A model generated the notes under the pieces. The model made no database searches. It saw only the letters and a program-made list of their open reading frames with translations, and had not been told where the DNA came from. From positions 308,501 through 372,500 of the forward strand of contig NZ_JHQS01000061.1 in the NCBI RefSeq assembly GCF_014843845.1: a stretch of 64,000 bases of DNA, given 5' to 3'. The DNA is from Mesorhizobium amorphae (lineage in GTDB: Bacteria; Pseudomonadota; Alphaproteobacteria; Rhizobiales; Rhizobiaceae). Position numbers and translations under genes: made by a program. Shown here one piece after another: positions 34,568 to 43,607 of this stretch; within the stretch, counting starts at the first letter, position 1, and each line of letters opens with the position of its first letter.

Positions 34568-37300
34568 CTACGCGAACGCCCCATGGCAGTGCTTGTATTT
34601 CTTGCCGGAGCCGCAGGGGCAGGCTTCGTTGCGGCCGACCTTGCCCCAGCTCGCGGGGTTGTTCGGGTCGCGGTTTTCGGGAGCGACGATGGCGTTGCTC
34701 TCCTGACGGACCAGAAGTGCGGTCTCGCCGCCTTCAAAGTCGTCATCGCCGGTCGTGCCGTCGATATGGCTGCCGAACATGTCGGGTGCTTCCGGAGGCG
34801 GAGCTTCCGCCGCCTGGCGCACCAGTTCGACGCGCATCAGCTGCGCGGTGACGGCCTGGCGCAGATTGCCCAGCATCGCCTGGAACAGCTCGAACGCCTC
34901 GCCCTTGTACTCCTGCAGCGGGTCGCGCTGGGCGTAGCCGCGGAAGCCGACGACCGAGCGCAGATGGTCGAGATTGACGATGTGCTCGCGCCACAGATGG
35001 TCGAGCGTCTGCAGCACCACCGAACGCTCGACATAGGCCATCACGTCGGGGCCGAAACGCTCGGCGCGCTCCTTGGCGGCAGCGTCGGCGGCCTGGGTGA
35101 CGCGCTCGCGGATGTCGTCCTCGGCAATGCCTTCTTCCTTTACCCAGTCCTCGACCGGCAGGTCGAGGTTGAGGAATTCGGCCACCTCGGCCTTGAGGCC
35201 GGCGACGTTCCATTGCTCGGCATAGGCGTTTTCGGGAATGTTCTTGGCGACGATCTCTTCGATGACGCCTTCGCGCATCTCGGCGATGGTCTCGGACAGG
35301 CCCTCGCCGTCCATCAGTTCGATGCGCTGCTCGAACACTACCTTGCGCTGGTCGTTCGAGACGTCGTCATATTTCAAGAGGTTCTTGCGGATGTCGAAGT
35401 TGCGCGCCTCGACCTTCTTCTGCGCCTTTTCCAGCGCCTTGTTGATCCACGGATGGATGATCGCCTCGTCTTCCTTGAGGCCGAGCTTCTGCAGCATGCC
35501 GTCCATGCGCTCGGAACCGAAGATGCGCATCAGATCGTCCTGCAGCGACAGGAAGAACTTCGAGCGGCCGGGGTCGCCCTGGCGGCCGGAACGACCGCGC
35601 AGCTGGTTGTCGATGCGGCGCGATTCATGGCGCTCGGTGGCCAGAACGTAGAGGCCGCCGGCGGCAAGCGCCTTTTCCTTCAGCCTGGCGATGTCGTCGC
35701 GGATTTCCTTTTCCTTGGCCTCGCGCTCCGGACCTTCAGGCATGTCGCCGAGTTCCTCGGCAATGCGCATCTCGGCATTGCCGCCGAGCTGGATGTCGGT
35801 GCCGCGGCCGGCCATGTTGGTGGCGATGGTGATGACGCCGGGCTTGCCGGCCTGGGCGACGATGGCCGCCTCGCGCTCGTGGTGGCGGGCGTTCAGCACC
35901 TCGAAGTCCTTGAAGCCTTCCTTGCGCAGGCGTTCGGCCAGCTGCTCGGATTTTTCAATCGAGGTGGTGCCGACCAGCGTCGGCTGGCCCTTGGCGCTCG
36001 CCTCGCGGATCTCCTTGACGATCGCCTTGTATTTTTCCTCGACGGTCCGATAGACCTCGTCGTCCTCATCCCTGCGGATGACCGGCAAATTGGTCGGGAT
36101 CTCGGTCACTTCGAGATTGTAGATGTTGCCGAATTCCTCGGCCTCGGTCAGCGCCGTGCCGGTCATGCCGGCAAGCTTCTTGTAGAGGCGGAAATAGTTC
36201 TGGAAGGTGACGGAGGCCAGCGTCTGGTTCTCCGGCTGGATCGCCACATGTTCCTTGGCTTCGAGCGCCTGGTGCAGGCCTTCCGAATAGCGGCGGCCCG
36301 GCATCATGCGGCCGGTGAACTCGTCGATGATGACGATCTCGCCGTTGCGCACGATGTAGTCCTTGTCCCTCTGGAACAGCCGGTGTGCCTTCAGCGCATT
36401 GTTGACGTGGTGGACAATGGCGACGTTCTCGACGTCGTAGAGTGACTCGCCCTTCAACAGGCCGGCCGCGCGCAGCAGGTTCTCCAGCTTCTCGGTGCCG
36501 TCCTCGGTGAAGATCGAGGTCTTCTGCTTCTCGTCGATCTCGTAGTCTTCCGGGCCGAGCTGGAGCATGTAGGCGTCGATGGTGTTGTACATCTCCGAAC
36601 GGTCCTCGAGCGGACCGGAAATGATCAGCGGCGTACGCGCCTCGTCGACCAGGATGGAATCGACCTCGTCGACGATCGCGTAGCTATGGCCGCGCTGCAC
36701 CATCTGGGCGCGCTCGTACTTCATGTTGTCGCGCAGATAGTCGAAGCCGAGCTCGTTGTTGGTGGCGTAGGTGACGTCGGCGGCGTAGGCGACGCGGCGC
36801 TCCTCGTCGGAGAGGCCATGGACGATGACGCCGACCGTCAGGCCGAGGAATTTGTAGACCCGGCCCATCCACTCGGAGTCGCGGGTGGCGAGGTAGTCGT
36901 TGACCGTGACGACGTGGACGCCGTTGCCGGCCAGCGCATTGAGATAAACGGGCAGCGTCGCGACCAGGGTCTTGCCCTCGCCGGTGCGCATCTCGGCGAT
37001 GCCGCCATTGTGCAACACCATGCCGCCGATCAGCTGCACGTCGAACGGGCGCATGCCGAGCACACGGCGCGCGGCCTCGCGCACCGTGGCGAAGGCCGGG
37101 ATCAAGAGATCATCGAGGGAGGCGCCGTTGGCGATGTCCTGGCGGAATTTCTCCGTGCGGCCCCTGAGATCGGCATCGGAGAGCGCCCGCATCTCGTTTT
37201 CCATGGCGCTGATCGCCTCGACGCGCGGCCGTGTCGACTTGACGCGGCGATCGTTGGAGGAGCCGAAAACCTTACGGGCGAGACCGCCGAGACTGACCAT
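34568..37300 (-). CDS. secA: Preprotein translocase ATPase SecA
   Basis: 910 residues, full length. Motor of Sec-dependent export at SecYEG. Walker A MRTGEGKTL (about 102-110), DEVDSILVDEARTPLI, the helicase-like TNMAGRGTDI and RGRSGRQGDPG are all present. The C-terminus carries the zinc-binding SecB/ribosome tail CPCGSGKKYKHCHG. It is divergent from the parvulin gene with 263 bases between. Confidence 0.97.
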   Translation of the reverse strand: MVSLGGLARKVFGSSNDRRVKSTRPRVEAISAMENEMRALSDADLRGRTEKFRQDIANGASLDDLLIPAFATVREAARRVLGMRPFDVQLIGGMVLHNGGIAEMRTGEGKTLVATLPVYLNALAGNGVHVVTVNDYLATRDSEWMGRVYKFLGLTVGVIVHGLSDEERRVAYAADVTYATNNELGFDYLRDNMKYERAQMVQRGHSYAIVDEVDSILVDEARTPLIISGPLEDRSEMYNTIDAYMLQLGPEDYEIDEKQKTSIFTEDGTEKLENLLRAAGLLKGESLYDVENVAIVHHVNNALKAHRLFQRDKDYIVRNGEIVIIDEFTGRMMPGRRYSEGLHQALEAKEHVAIQPENQTLASVTFQNYFRLYKKLAGMTGTALTEAEEFGNIYNLEVTEIPTNLPVIRRDEDDEVYRTVEEKYKAIVKEIREASAKGQPTLVGTTSIEKSEQLAERLRKEGFKDFEVLNARHHEREAAIVAQAGKPGVITIATNMAGRGTDIQLGGNAEMRIAEELGDMPEGPEREAKEKEIRDDIARLKEKALAAGGLYVLATERHESRRIDNQLRGRSGRQGDPGRSKFFLSLQDDLMRIFGSERMDGMLQKLGLKEDEAIIHPWINKALEKAQKKVEARNFDIRKNLLKYDDVSNDQRKVVFEQRIELMDGEGLSETIAEMREGVIEEIVAKNIPENAYAEQWNVAGLKAEVAEFLNLDLPVEDWVKEEGIAEDDIRERVTQAADAAAKERAERFGPDVMAYVERSVVLQTLDHLWREHIVNLDHLRSVVGFRGYAQRDPLQEYKGEAFELFQAMLGNLRQAVTAQLMRVELVRQAAEAPPPEAPDMFGSHIDGTTGDDDFEGGETALLVRQESNAIVAPENRDPNNPASWGKVGRNEACPCGSGKKYKHCHGAFA

Positions 37301-37563
37301 CCAATGGCCCTTTCGATAGCATTCTTAATCGTTGCGACGGGTGCCGGCCGGCCCCATCAATTCCGCGTGAAACGCGGACAAACGCAAAAAGCGCCCGGAA
37401 AACGGTTCTGGACGCAAAGTCGTTGGACAGATAAGAGGGGGCTCAACTGATGTCAACGCCGCGCTCGTCCTGCGGACCGCGCCAAATTCCGCCACAATCT
37501 GGCTGATCTGCAAGCCATTTTGCTCAAGCAACCCCATCGGCAATCCCCATCGGAGTTAACTTA

Positions 37564-38481
37564 ATGTCCCTATCGTTCCGCCGTGCGTCGCTCGCCAGCT
37601 TTGGCCTGGCTTTCGGCCTGTCGGCTCTGTCGCTGCCGCCCCTGATGGCGCAGGAAGCCGCCCCCGTCCAGCCGGCAACCCCGGCCCCGGCGGCAGCACC
37701 CGTCGACCCCAACACGGTGGTCGCCACCGTCAACGGCCAGACGCTGACCGAGGCAGACCTTGGGCTTGCCGAAGGCGAGCTGTCGCAGCAGTTTGCGCAG
37801 CTTCCGCCTGAACAGCGCCGTGCGGCGGCCCTTTCGGCAGCCATAGAGATCCGCATCATGGCCGCCCAGGCGGTCACCACCGGCCTCGACAAGGATCCCG
37901 ATTTCCAGCGCCGCATGGCGTTCCTGCAGCAGCGCGCCCTGCATGGCGAAATGGTCGAGAAGGGCGTCGTCGACAAGGTCACGGACGCCGAGGTGCGCGC
38001 CCGCTACGACCAGGAAATCGCCAACACGCCGCCGGTCAATGAGGTGCACGCCCGTCACATCCTCGTGAAGACCAAGGAAGAGGCCGTGGCGATCATCAAG
38101 CAGCTCGACGGCGGCGCCGACTTCCAGAAGCTCGCCAACGAGCACACCAGCGATCCGAGCGGCAAGTCCAATGGCGGCGATCTCGGCTGGTTCGGACCTG
38201 GCCAGATGGTGCCGGAATTCGACAAGGCGGCATTCGCGCTCGAAGTCGGCAAATACACCAAGGAGCCGGTGCAGTCGCAGTTCGGCTGGCACGTCATCAA
38301 GCTCGAGGACAAGCGCACCAAGCAGCCGCCGGCCTTCGAAGAGGTCAAGGACCAGGCCAAGCAGGCCGTCATCCGCGACAAGTACTTTGCGCTGGTCAAG
38401 TCGCTGCGCGGCGCCGCCAAGGTCGAGATTCCCGACGCGAACCTGAAAAAGGCCGTCGACACGATGGAAAGCGCCAAGTAA
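37564..38481 (+). CDS. Periplasmic peptidyl-prolyl isomerase (parvulin, PrsA/SurA-like)
   Basis: 305 residues: signal peptide (cleavage near LMA-QEAA), Pro/Ala linker, SurA_N-like helices (TEADLGLAEGELSQQF), then a parvulin domain (about 155-250) with EVHARHILVK, SGGDLGWFG-type GGDLGWFGPGQMVPEFDKAAF and QSQFGWHVIKLED. It helps fold exported outer-membrane or periplasmic proteins, which fits its place beside secA. A strong terminator follows. Confidence 0.93.
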   Translation: MSLSFRRASLASFGLAFGLSALSLPPLMAQEAAPVQPATPAPAAAPVDPNTVVATVNGQTLTEADLGLAEGELSQQFAQLPPEQRRAAALSAAIEIRIMAAQAVTTGLDKDPDFQRRMAFLQQRALHGEMVEKGVVDKVTDAEVRARYDQEIANTPPVNEVHARHILVKTKEEAVAIIKQLDGGADFQKLANEHTSDPSGKSNGGDLGWFGPGQMVPEFDKAAFALEVGKYTKEPVQSQFGWHVIKLEDKRTKQPPAFEEVKDQAKQAVIRDKYFALVKSLRGAAKVEIPDANLKKAVDTMESAK

Positions 38482-38497
38482 GGCCGAAGAACTTCAA

Positions 38498-38534
38498 AAG
38501 GGGCGCGGCAACCTGGTTGCCGCGCCCCTTTTTT
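38498..38534 (+). terminator. Strong bidirectional terminator
   Basis: 15-bp perfect stem (38498-38512 and 38516-38530) with a 3-base loop, followed by TTTT on the plus strand and TTTTG on the minus strand. It ends the parvulin gene and, from the other side, the TetR gene. Confidence 0.92.
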
Positions 38535-38553
38535 CAATCGGCCGCGGTTTTAG

Positions 38554-39150
38554 CTAACGGGCGCCCGCTATGCCTTGCGTCAAATAACGGACCGCCTTGC
38601 GTATCGTCGGTTCGCCTTCGTCGAGCCGGTTGGTCAGCAGATGCTTCCAGGCATAGGAGGACACCAGGTCGGCGACCAGCGCGGAATCGATATCGGCTGC
38701 AACCTCGCCCCTTGCCTTCGCGCGCTCGATTATCTGGCCGGTGTGGGCTGGGCGCCCACCGGCATACTCGGCAAGGGCCACGGCTGCGGCTTCATCCGAC
38801 TGCGCCTCGGCGACCAGCGATCTGAATACGTTGCCTGACGACGTCTCGCGCCAGTGCCGGAACAGGTTGTTCAGGAAGCCGACGAGGTCCTCCTCGAGAT
38901 TGCCGGTATCGGGAACGGTAACGCGCTTGCCGCGCTGGTAGACCTCGAGCAGCAAGGCGGCCTTGCTCGGCCACCAGCGGTAGATCGTCGGCTTTCCGGC
39001 CCGTGCCCGCCGCGCCACCGCCTCGATCGAGAAGCCGGAATAGCCGGCCTCCGCCAGCACCGCCTCGGCGGCATCGAGAATGGCATCGGCGCTGTCGGGA
39101 TTGCGCCTGGCACCAATCGATCTGCGCCCCGGATGCGCTTGCTCACTCAT
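38554..39150 (-). CDS. TetR/AcrR-family transcriptional regulator
   Basis: 198 residues. The N-terminal helix-turn-helix is clear: ADAILDAAEAVLAEAGYSGFS, IEAVARRARAGKPTIYRWWPSKAALL. The C-terminal ligand domain resembles TetR_C groups of AcrR type. No regulated enzyme or pump lies nearby on the minus strand. A palindrome 57 bases upstream (39207-39221) may be its own operator. Confidence 0.9.
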   Translation of the reverse strand: MSEQAHPGRRSIGARRNPDSADAILDAAEAVLAEAGYSGFSIEAVARRARAGKPTIYRWWPSKAALLLEVYQRGKRVTVPDTGNLEEDLVGFLNNLFRHWRETSSGNVFRSLVAEAQSDEAAAVALAEYAGGRPAHTGQIIERAKARGEVAADIDSALVADLVSSYAWKHLLTNRLDEGEPTIRKAVRYLTQGIAGAR

Positions 39151-39501
39151 CTGCTTTTCCTTGCCGGCAATTTTCGCAGGGGATCATACAAGACCCGCGG
39201 CGAAACGAAACGGGCCGTTTCTCGACTGGACAAGGGATAACGCGACGGCTCCTCCCCGCGGGACCGCAGAAGTCGCGGACGCCTATTCATGGCTTCCGAG
39301 GTTTCCGAATCGATGCGCTATTGGCCGTCGCGCATGACAAGCCCGAGCCTAACGCGCGCCTTGTCGGTCAGGCGCGGCGCCGATTTGTCCCTCGGCACGT
39401 AGGTTCGCGCGGCTCGCAACAGCGGCGAAAACGCCCTTGCGCCGGCGCGTCGTATCGGGCAAACCGGCCTTCCCTTTGCGATTTTCCCGCCCGAGGCCCG
39501 C
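39151..39501. other. Divergent region between the TetR gene and argJ
   Basis: 351 bases with no credible gene. It contains the palindrome at 39207-39221 near the TetR start; the half close to argJ shows nothing recognisable. Confidence 0.6.
39207..39221. promoter_or_regulatory. Candidate TetR operator palindrome
   Basis: GAAACGG-G-CCGTTTC: perfect 7-bp arms around one base, with another CGAAAC repeat just to the left. Position and symmetry fit autoregulation by the divergent TetR gene. Confidence 0.5.
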
Positions 39502-40743
39502 ATGTCCGCAACGATTTCGCCGCTCGCGCCGAAGAAGTATCCCAAAATGCCCGCGATTGAGGGCGTGCGCATCGCCACTGCCGAGGCCGGGATAAAATAC
39601 AAGAACCGCACCGACCTGCTGGCCATGGTGTTCGACGCCGGCACTACCGTCGCCGGCGTGTTCACCAAGTCGAAATGCCCGTCGGCGCCGGTCGATTTCT
39701 GCCGGCAGAACCTTGGCGCCGGCAAGGCGCGCGTGCTGGTCGTCAACTCCGGCAATGCCAATGCCTTTACCGGCCAGAAGGGCCGTGCCTCTACCGCATT
39801 GACCGGCGAAGCGGCGGCCAAAGCGGCCGGATGCAGCTCCGGCGAAGTGTTCCTGGCCTCCACCGGCGTCATTGGCGAGCCGCTCGATACGACCAAATTC
39901 AGTCACCTGCTCGCCGGGCTGGTCAAGGACGGCAAGCCGGACCTGTGGACCGAGGCGGCCAAGGCCATCATGACCACGGATACCTATCCGAAAGTGGCGA
40001 CGGCGACGATCAAGCTCGGCGACGCCGATGTCACCATCAACGGCATTTCCAAGGGCGCCGGCATGATCGCGCCCGACATGGCGACGATGCTCTCCTTCAT
40101 CGCCACCGACGCGCCGATCGCGTCGCCCGTGTTGCAGGATCTGTTGTCGCGCGGCACGGCCAAGACCTTCAACGCGGTCACCGTCGACAGCGACACCTCG
40201 ACCAGCGACACGCTACTCGTCTTCGCCACAGGTGCTGCCGCCAGGCGCGGCGCGCCCGCGATCAGCGATCCCAAGGATGCCCGCCTCGGCGCTTTCCGCC
40301 GTGCGCTTGGCAAGGTGCTGAAATCGCTGGCGCTGCAGGTGGTGCGCGACGGCGAAGGCGCCCGCAAGCAGGTTGAAGTCACCGTCACCGGCGCCAAATC
40401 GGCGCGCTCGGCCAAGCGCATCGCACTGTCGATCGCCAATTCGCCGCTGGTCAAGACGGCGGTCGCCGGTGAGGACGCCAATTGGGGCCGTGTCGTCATG
40501 GCCGTCGGCAAGGCCGGCGAGCCGGCCGACCGCGACCTTTTGTCGATCTGGTTCGGCGACAACAGGCTGGCGCATGAAGGCGAACGCGATCCGGCCTATT
40601 CCGAGGAGGCGACGTCGGCCTACATGAAGCGCGACGACATCCGCATCCGTGCCGATATCGGCATCGGCCGGGGCAAGGCGACGGTGTGGACCTGCGACCT
40701 CACTAAGGAATATGTCGCCATCAATGGCGACTATCGGAGCTGA
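39502..40743 (+). CDS. argJ: Bifunctional ornithine acetyltransferase / N-acetylglutamate synthase
   Basis: 413 residues. Transfers acetyl from N-acetylornithine to glutamate in the cyclic arginine pathway. The self-cleavage site and nucleophile T195 lie in KGAGMIAPDMATML; VNSGNANAFTG and STGVIGEPL are also hallmark. The protein is processed at Ala194-Thr195 into alpha and beta chains. Followed after five bases by a GNAT gene. Confidence 0.97.
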   Translation: MSATISPLAPKKYPKMPAIEGVRIATAEAGIKYKNRTDLLAMVFDAGTTVAGVFTKSKCPSAPVDFCRQNLGAGKARVLVVNSGNANAFTGQKGRASTALTGEAAAKAAGCSSGEVFLASTGVIGEPLDTTKFSHLLAGLVKDGKPDLWTEAAKAIMTTDTYPKVATATIKLGDADVTINGISKGAGMIAPDMATMLSFIATDAPIASPVLQDLLSRGTAKTFNAVTVDSDTSTSDTLLVFATGAAARRGAPAISDPKDARLGAFRRALGKVLKSLALQVVRDGEGARKQVEVTVTGAKSARSAKRIALSIANSPLVKTAVAGEDANWGRVVMAVGKAGEPADRDLLSIWFGDNRLAHEGERDPAYSEEATSAYMKRDDIRIRADIGIGRGKATVWTCDLTKEYVAINGDYRS

Positions 40744-40748
40744 CGGCC

Positions 40749-41522
40749 TTGGTTTCCAGACATCCGGCAAGCGTGCTCGCCATCGTGCGTCGCTACGAGG
40801 CGGCCGGGTTTCGCGCCTGGCCGGCGGCGGCCGTCCATTATGACGGCACCTGGGTGGTGCGGCTGACGGCCGGCCATCCGGCCAAGCGGCTGAACTCGGT
40901 CAATCCGCTTGACCCCGGCGATATCCAGCACATCGCCGATCGCATCGGCCGCGCCAGCCGGCGTTTCGACGCCTATGGCAGGCCGCTGACCTTCCGCATA
41001 TCGCCGCTGTCGGGTCCGGACCTGTCCAAGCACCTCGACAGCGAAGGCTGGAGCAGTTTCGACGAATCGCTGGTGATGCGCCTGCCGCTGGCGGACGCGC
41101 AACTCGCGCCCGCCATGGATCAGATCCCGTTGAAGGACATCAGCCGCTTCATCGGCGCATCGCTCAAGGTGAGCGGTTCGGACGTGTCGCTGCGGCCCGG
41201 CCTGTCGGAGATCATCGGCGCCATCCAGCCCGAGGCCGGTCTGTTCGCGCTCGAAGAGGGAAACGAGCCGCTGGCGACGCTGATCTGCGTCCATGACGGC
41301 GATCTCGCCGGTCTGTTCGAGGTCGCCACGGACAAGGCGGCGCGCAACAAGGGCCACGGCCGCAACCTTATCCTGTCGGCGCTGAAATGGGCGCGGCTGC
41401 GCGGCGCGCGGGAGGCCTGGCTGCAGGTCGAGGCCGGCAATGCGCCGGCCCTGGCGCTCTACCGTTCGCTGGGCTTCGAGGAAGTCTACCGCTATCACTA
41501 TCGCCGGCCGGCCGGCGCATGA
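40749..41522 (+). CDS. GNAT-family N-acetyltransferase
   Basis: 257 residues from TTG 40749, with GGAG eight bases upstream. The C-terminal acetyl-CoA binding part is DKAARNKGHGRNLILSALKWAR...EAGNAPALALYRSLGFEEVYRYHYR, typical of small-molecule or RimI-like GNATs; the N-terminal 120 residues are an extra domain. It sits between argJ and mutT and overlaps mutT by four bases. Its substrate is unknown. Confidence 0.87.
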   Translation: MVSRHPASVLAIVRRYEAAGFRAWPAAAVHYDGTWVVRLTAGHPAKRLNSVNPLDPGDIQHIADRIGRASRRFDAYGRPLTFRISPLSGPDLSKHLDSEGWSSFDESLVMRLPLADAQLAPAMDQIPLKDISRFIGASLKVSGSDVSLRPGLSEIIGAIQPEAGLFALEEGNEPLATLICVHDGDLAGLFEVATDKAARNKGHGRNLILSALKWARLRGAREAWLQVEAGNAPALALYRSLGFEEVYRYHYRRPAGA

Positions 41523-41941
41523 ACGACGTCAAACCAGCTGGCAGGCGTCTGCTTCTCGTCGCGGCCTGCGCCCTGGTCGATACCGACGGGCGCGTGCTTC
41601 TGGCGCAGCGCCCCGAAGGCAAGCAACTTGCCGGCCTGTGGGAGTTCCCCGGCGGCAAGGTCGAACCCGGCGAGACGCCGGAGGAGTGCCTGATCCGCGA
41701 ACTGCATGAAGAGATCGGCATCGAGACCGATATCCCGTGCCTGGCGCCGCTCACCTTCGCCAGCCATTCCTATGATGATTTTCACCTCTTGATGCCGCTG
41801 TTCATCTGCCGCCGCTTTCGCGGTATCGCGCAGCCGAAGGAGGGCCAGACGCTGAAATGGGTGCGGCCGCGCCAGATGCGCGACTATCCAATGCCGCCCG
41901 CCGATGCGCCGCTGATCCAGTTCCTCATCGACCTGTTGTGA
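41519..41941 (+). CDS. mutT: 8-oxo-dGTP diphosphatase MutT (Nudix)
   Basis: 140 residues. Removes oxidised guanine nucleotides. The Nudix box GKVEPGETPEECLIRELHEEIGI fits GX5EX7REUXEEXGU exactly, and WEFPGGK and the C-terminal LKWVRPRQM are MutT-like. ATG overlaps the preceding TGA (ATGA). Confidence 0.93.
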   Translation: MNDVKPAGRRLLLVAACALVDTDGRVLLAQRPEGKQLAGLWEFPGGKVEPGETPEECLIRELHEEIGIETDIPCLAPLTFASHSYDDFHLLMPLFICRRFRGIAQPKEGQTLKWVRPRQMRDYPMPPADAPLIQFLIDLL

Positions 41942-42036
41942 TCGCCATCGTTTTAGTCAGCGTTAATAGAAGATTTATCCCGGTGTGAAAAATTGAGGCA
42001 GGCCGGACTTCGGCCAACATGCTTGGGAGCAACAGC

Positions 42037-42345
42037 ATGAGCCTCGAGAAAGACTGGGACTCGATCCGGCCCGATCGCGGCTTCCGCGCCGCCGATGCCG
42101 GCATGGGCATATTGCGCATCACGCTCTTGTTCGGCTCGGCCGCGGTGGCGCTGGCCCTGATCGCGACACCGTTTCTCGACAGCCGGTCGCAAGCGGCCCG
42201 GGACAGTTTCGGCGGCCTCGACGCAATGAGCACGGGTTCGATCGGCCATCGCGACACCTATACGCTGCGCCGCAGCGTGCTGCAGCCAATGCCGAGAGCG
42301 GTGTGCATCATCCGCAACGACGGCACGCGCAGCGGCGACTGCTGA
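42037..42345 (+). CDS. Small single-pass membrane protein of unknown function
   Basis: 102 residues. ATG at 42037 is preferred over 42019 because GGGAG lies seven bases upstream. One helix (GILRITLLFGSAAVALALIATPFL) is followed by a polar tail with two Cys near the C-terminus. It lies 111 bases before an Flp pilin gene; I know similar small proteins in rhizobia but no function. Confidence 0.75.
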   Translation: MSLEKDWDSIRPDRGFRAADAGMGILRITLLFGSAAVALALIATPFLDSRSQAARDSFGGLDAMSTGSIGHRDTYTLRRSVLQPMPRAVCIIRNDGTRSGDC

Positions 42346-42456
42346 CTTGGTTAATGCTTTCCACGGAACCGGCCTGTTTCACCGCCTGTTAAGCCTTTGC
42401 CGTTAACCTTTCTTAACGGGTCGGCGCTAAGGTCCTGGCAAGAGGGATCGACGACC

Positions 42457-42639
42457 ATGACAACGCTGCTGCAACGCTTTTTGAAAGATGAGACAGGCGC
42501 CACGGCCATCGAGTATGGCCTGATCGTCGCCGTGCTGTCGCTCGCCATCGTCGGCGGCGTCGGCCAGGCAGCCAATGCAATCAAGTGGCTTTTCAGCGAC
42601 ACCAACAGCCAGCTTACGAACGCCTTCGCCCAGCACTGA
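42457..42639 (+). CDS. Flp-family type IVb pilin
   Basis: 60 residues. The prepilin site and hydrophobic stem are standard: KDETG-ATAIEYGLIVAVLSLAIVGGV, with cleavage after Gly and the conserved Glu/Tyr. AGAGGGA lies nine bases before the ATG. No tad/cpa assembly genes are in the window, so it is an orphan subunit here. Confidence 0.93.
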   Translation: MTTLLQRFLKDETGATAIEYGLIVAVLSLAIVGGVGQAANAIKWLFSDTNSQLTNAFAQH

Positions 42640-42671
42640 TTGCGTCGCCGTGTTCATTGCAAAAAAGCCGA

Positions 42672-43568
42672 TCAACGCCGGTCGGGATTTTCCAGTATCG
42701 TCTTCAGCGAGACCTTGGCCGAGCCTGGCTTCAACGGCTTCTGCTGTGAGGCATCGGGCGCCCAGCCGGACATCCAGACAATCGAAAAACTCGCCCTGAC
42801 GCGGCCGTCGGCGTCGGAGAACCGTTCCGCGTAGATTTCGGCGGCACGGGCAAGGAGCCTTCGCGTGCCGGGCCGCCTGCTGCGATCGACGAGCGCACTG
42901 GTCTCGCCCATGGCCCTGAGATCGGCGACGAGGTCGAACAGGGTATCGTAGCGTACCGTCACCGTCTCGACATCGGCGACCGGCAGCGCGAGGCCAGCGC
43001 GTTGCAGAAGCGCGCCGGCATCGCGGACGTCGGTGAACGGAATGACGCGCGGGCTGGCGCCGCCGTAGAGCTCCGTCTCGGCGGCAAGCAGGCTCTCGCG
43101 CAACTCCGAAAGCGTGCCGGCACCGGCAAAGGCGCCGAGAAAGAGGCCGTCGGGCCGGAGCGAACGGCGGATCTGCACCAGCATGCCGGGGATGTCGTTC
43201 ATCGCCTGCAGCGACAGGAGCGACACGACGAGGTCGAGGCTCTCCGGTTCGAACGGCACGGCTTCCAGCGGCGCCACCAATCCCTGCAGGCCTGCCAGGA
43301 AGGCCGGGTCGGCCTCTACCCGCACGATTTCCGTCACCTTGCCGCTTTCGGCGAGCACGTCCGCTGCCGCCGGCGTCTGGCAAAACAGCGTCGCCGCCCT
43401 GGCGAATTTGCGCTCGACTGCGCCGAGCCGGTCGGCAAGGTCCTCAGCCGCGCGCTGCATCAGGAAATCGGCGCCGCCGACGGGGCGGGCCAAGGCGCGA
43501 CGCTTGTGCGCCAGCCACAAAGGCGTATCGATCAGGGGCTGCAACGGACGGGTTCCTGTTTTCCGCAC
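42672..43568 (-). CDS. SAM-dependent methyltransferase-fold protein (BioC/NDUFAF5-like)
   Basis: 298 residues. LDLVVSLLSLQAMNDIPGMLVQIRRSLRPDGLFLGAFAG is the post-motif of class I methyltransferases. The N-terminus (Asp/Arg-rich HKRRALARP...RAAEDLADRLGAVERKF) resembles the NDUFAF5 group, which in mitochondria hydroxylates a complex I subunit. The SAM loop itself is poor in glycines (LFCQTPAAADVL where GxGxG is expected), which fits a non-methylating or altered enzyme. Divergent from comF. Confidence 0.82.
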   Translation of the reverse strand: MRKTGTRPLQPLIDTPLWLAHKRRALARPVGGADFLMQRAAEDLADRLGAVERKFARAATLFCQTPAAADVLAESGKVTEIVRVEADPAFLAGLQGLVAPLEAVPFEPESLDLVVSLLSLQAMNDIPGMLVQIRRSLRPDGLFLGAFAGAGTLSELRESLLAAETELYGGASPRVIPFTDVRDAGALLQRAGLALPVADVETVTVRYDTLFDLVADLRAMGETSALVDRSRRPGTRRLLARAAEIYAERFSDADGRVRASFSIVWMSGWAPDASQQKPLKPGSAKVSLKTILENPDRR

Positions 43569-43607
43569 TCCGAAAGAGTGGTTCTATGGTGGCGGAGAAC
43601 CAACCAC

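Noticed and set aside
34583..36445. 620-codon open frame on the plus strand
   Set aside because: Antisense shadow of secA; no domain-like sequence.
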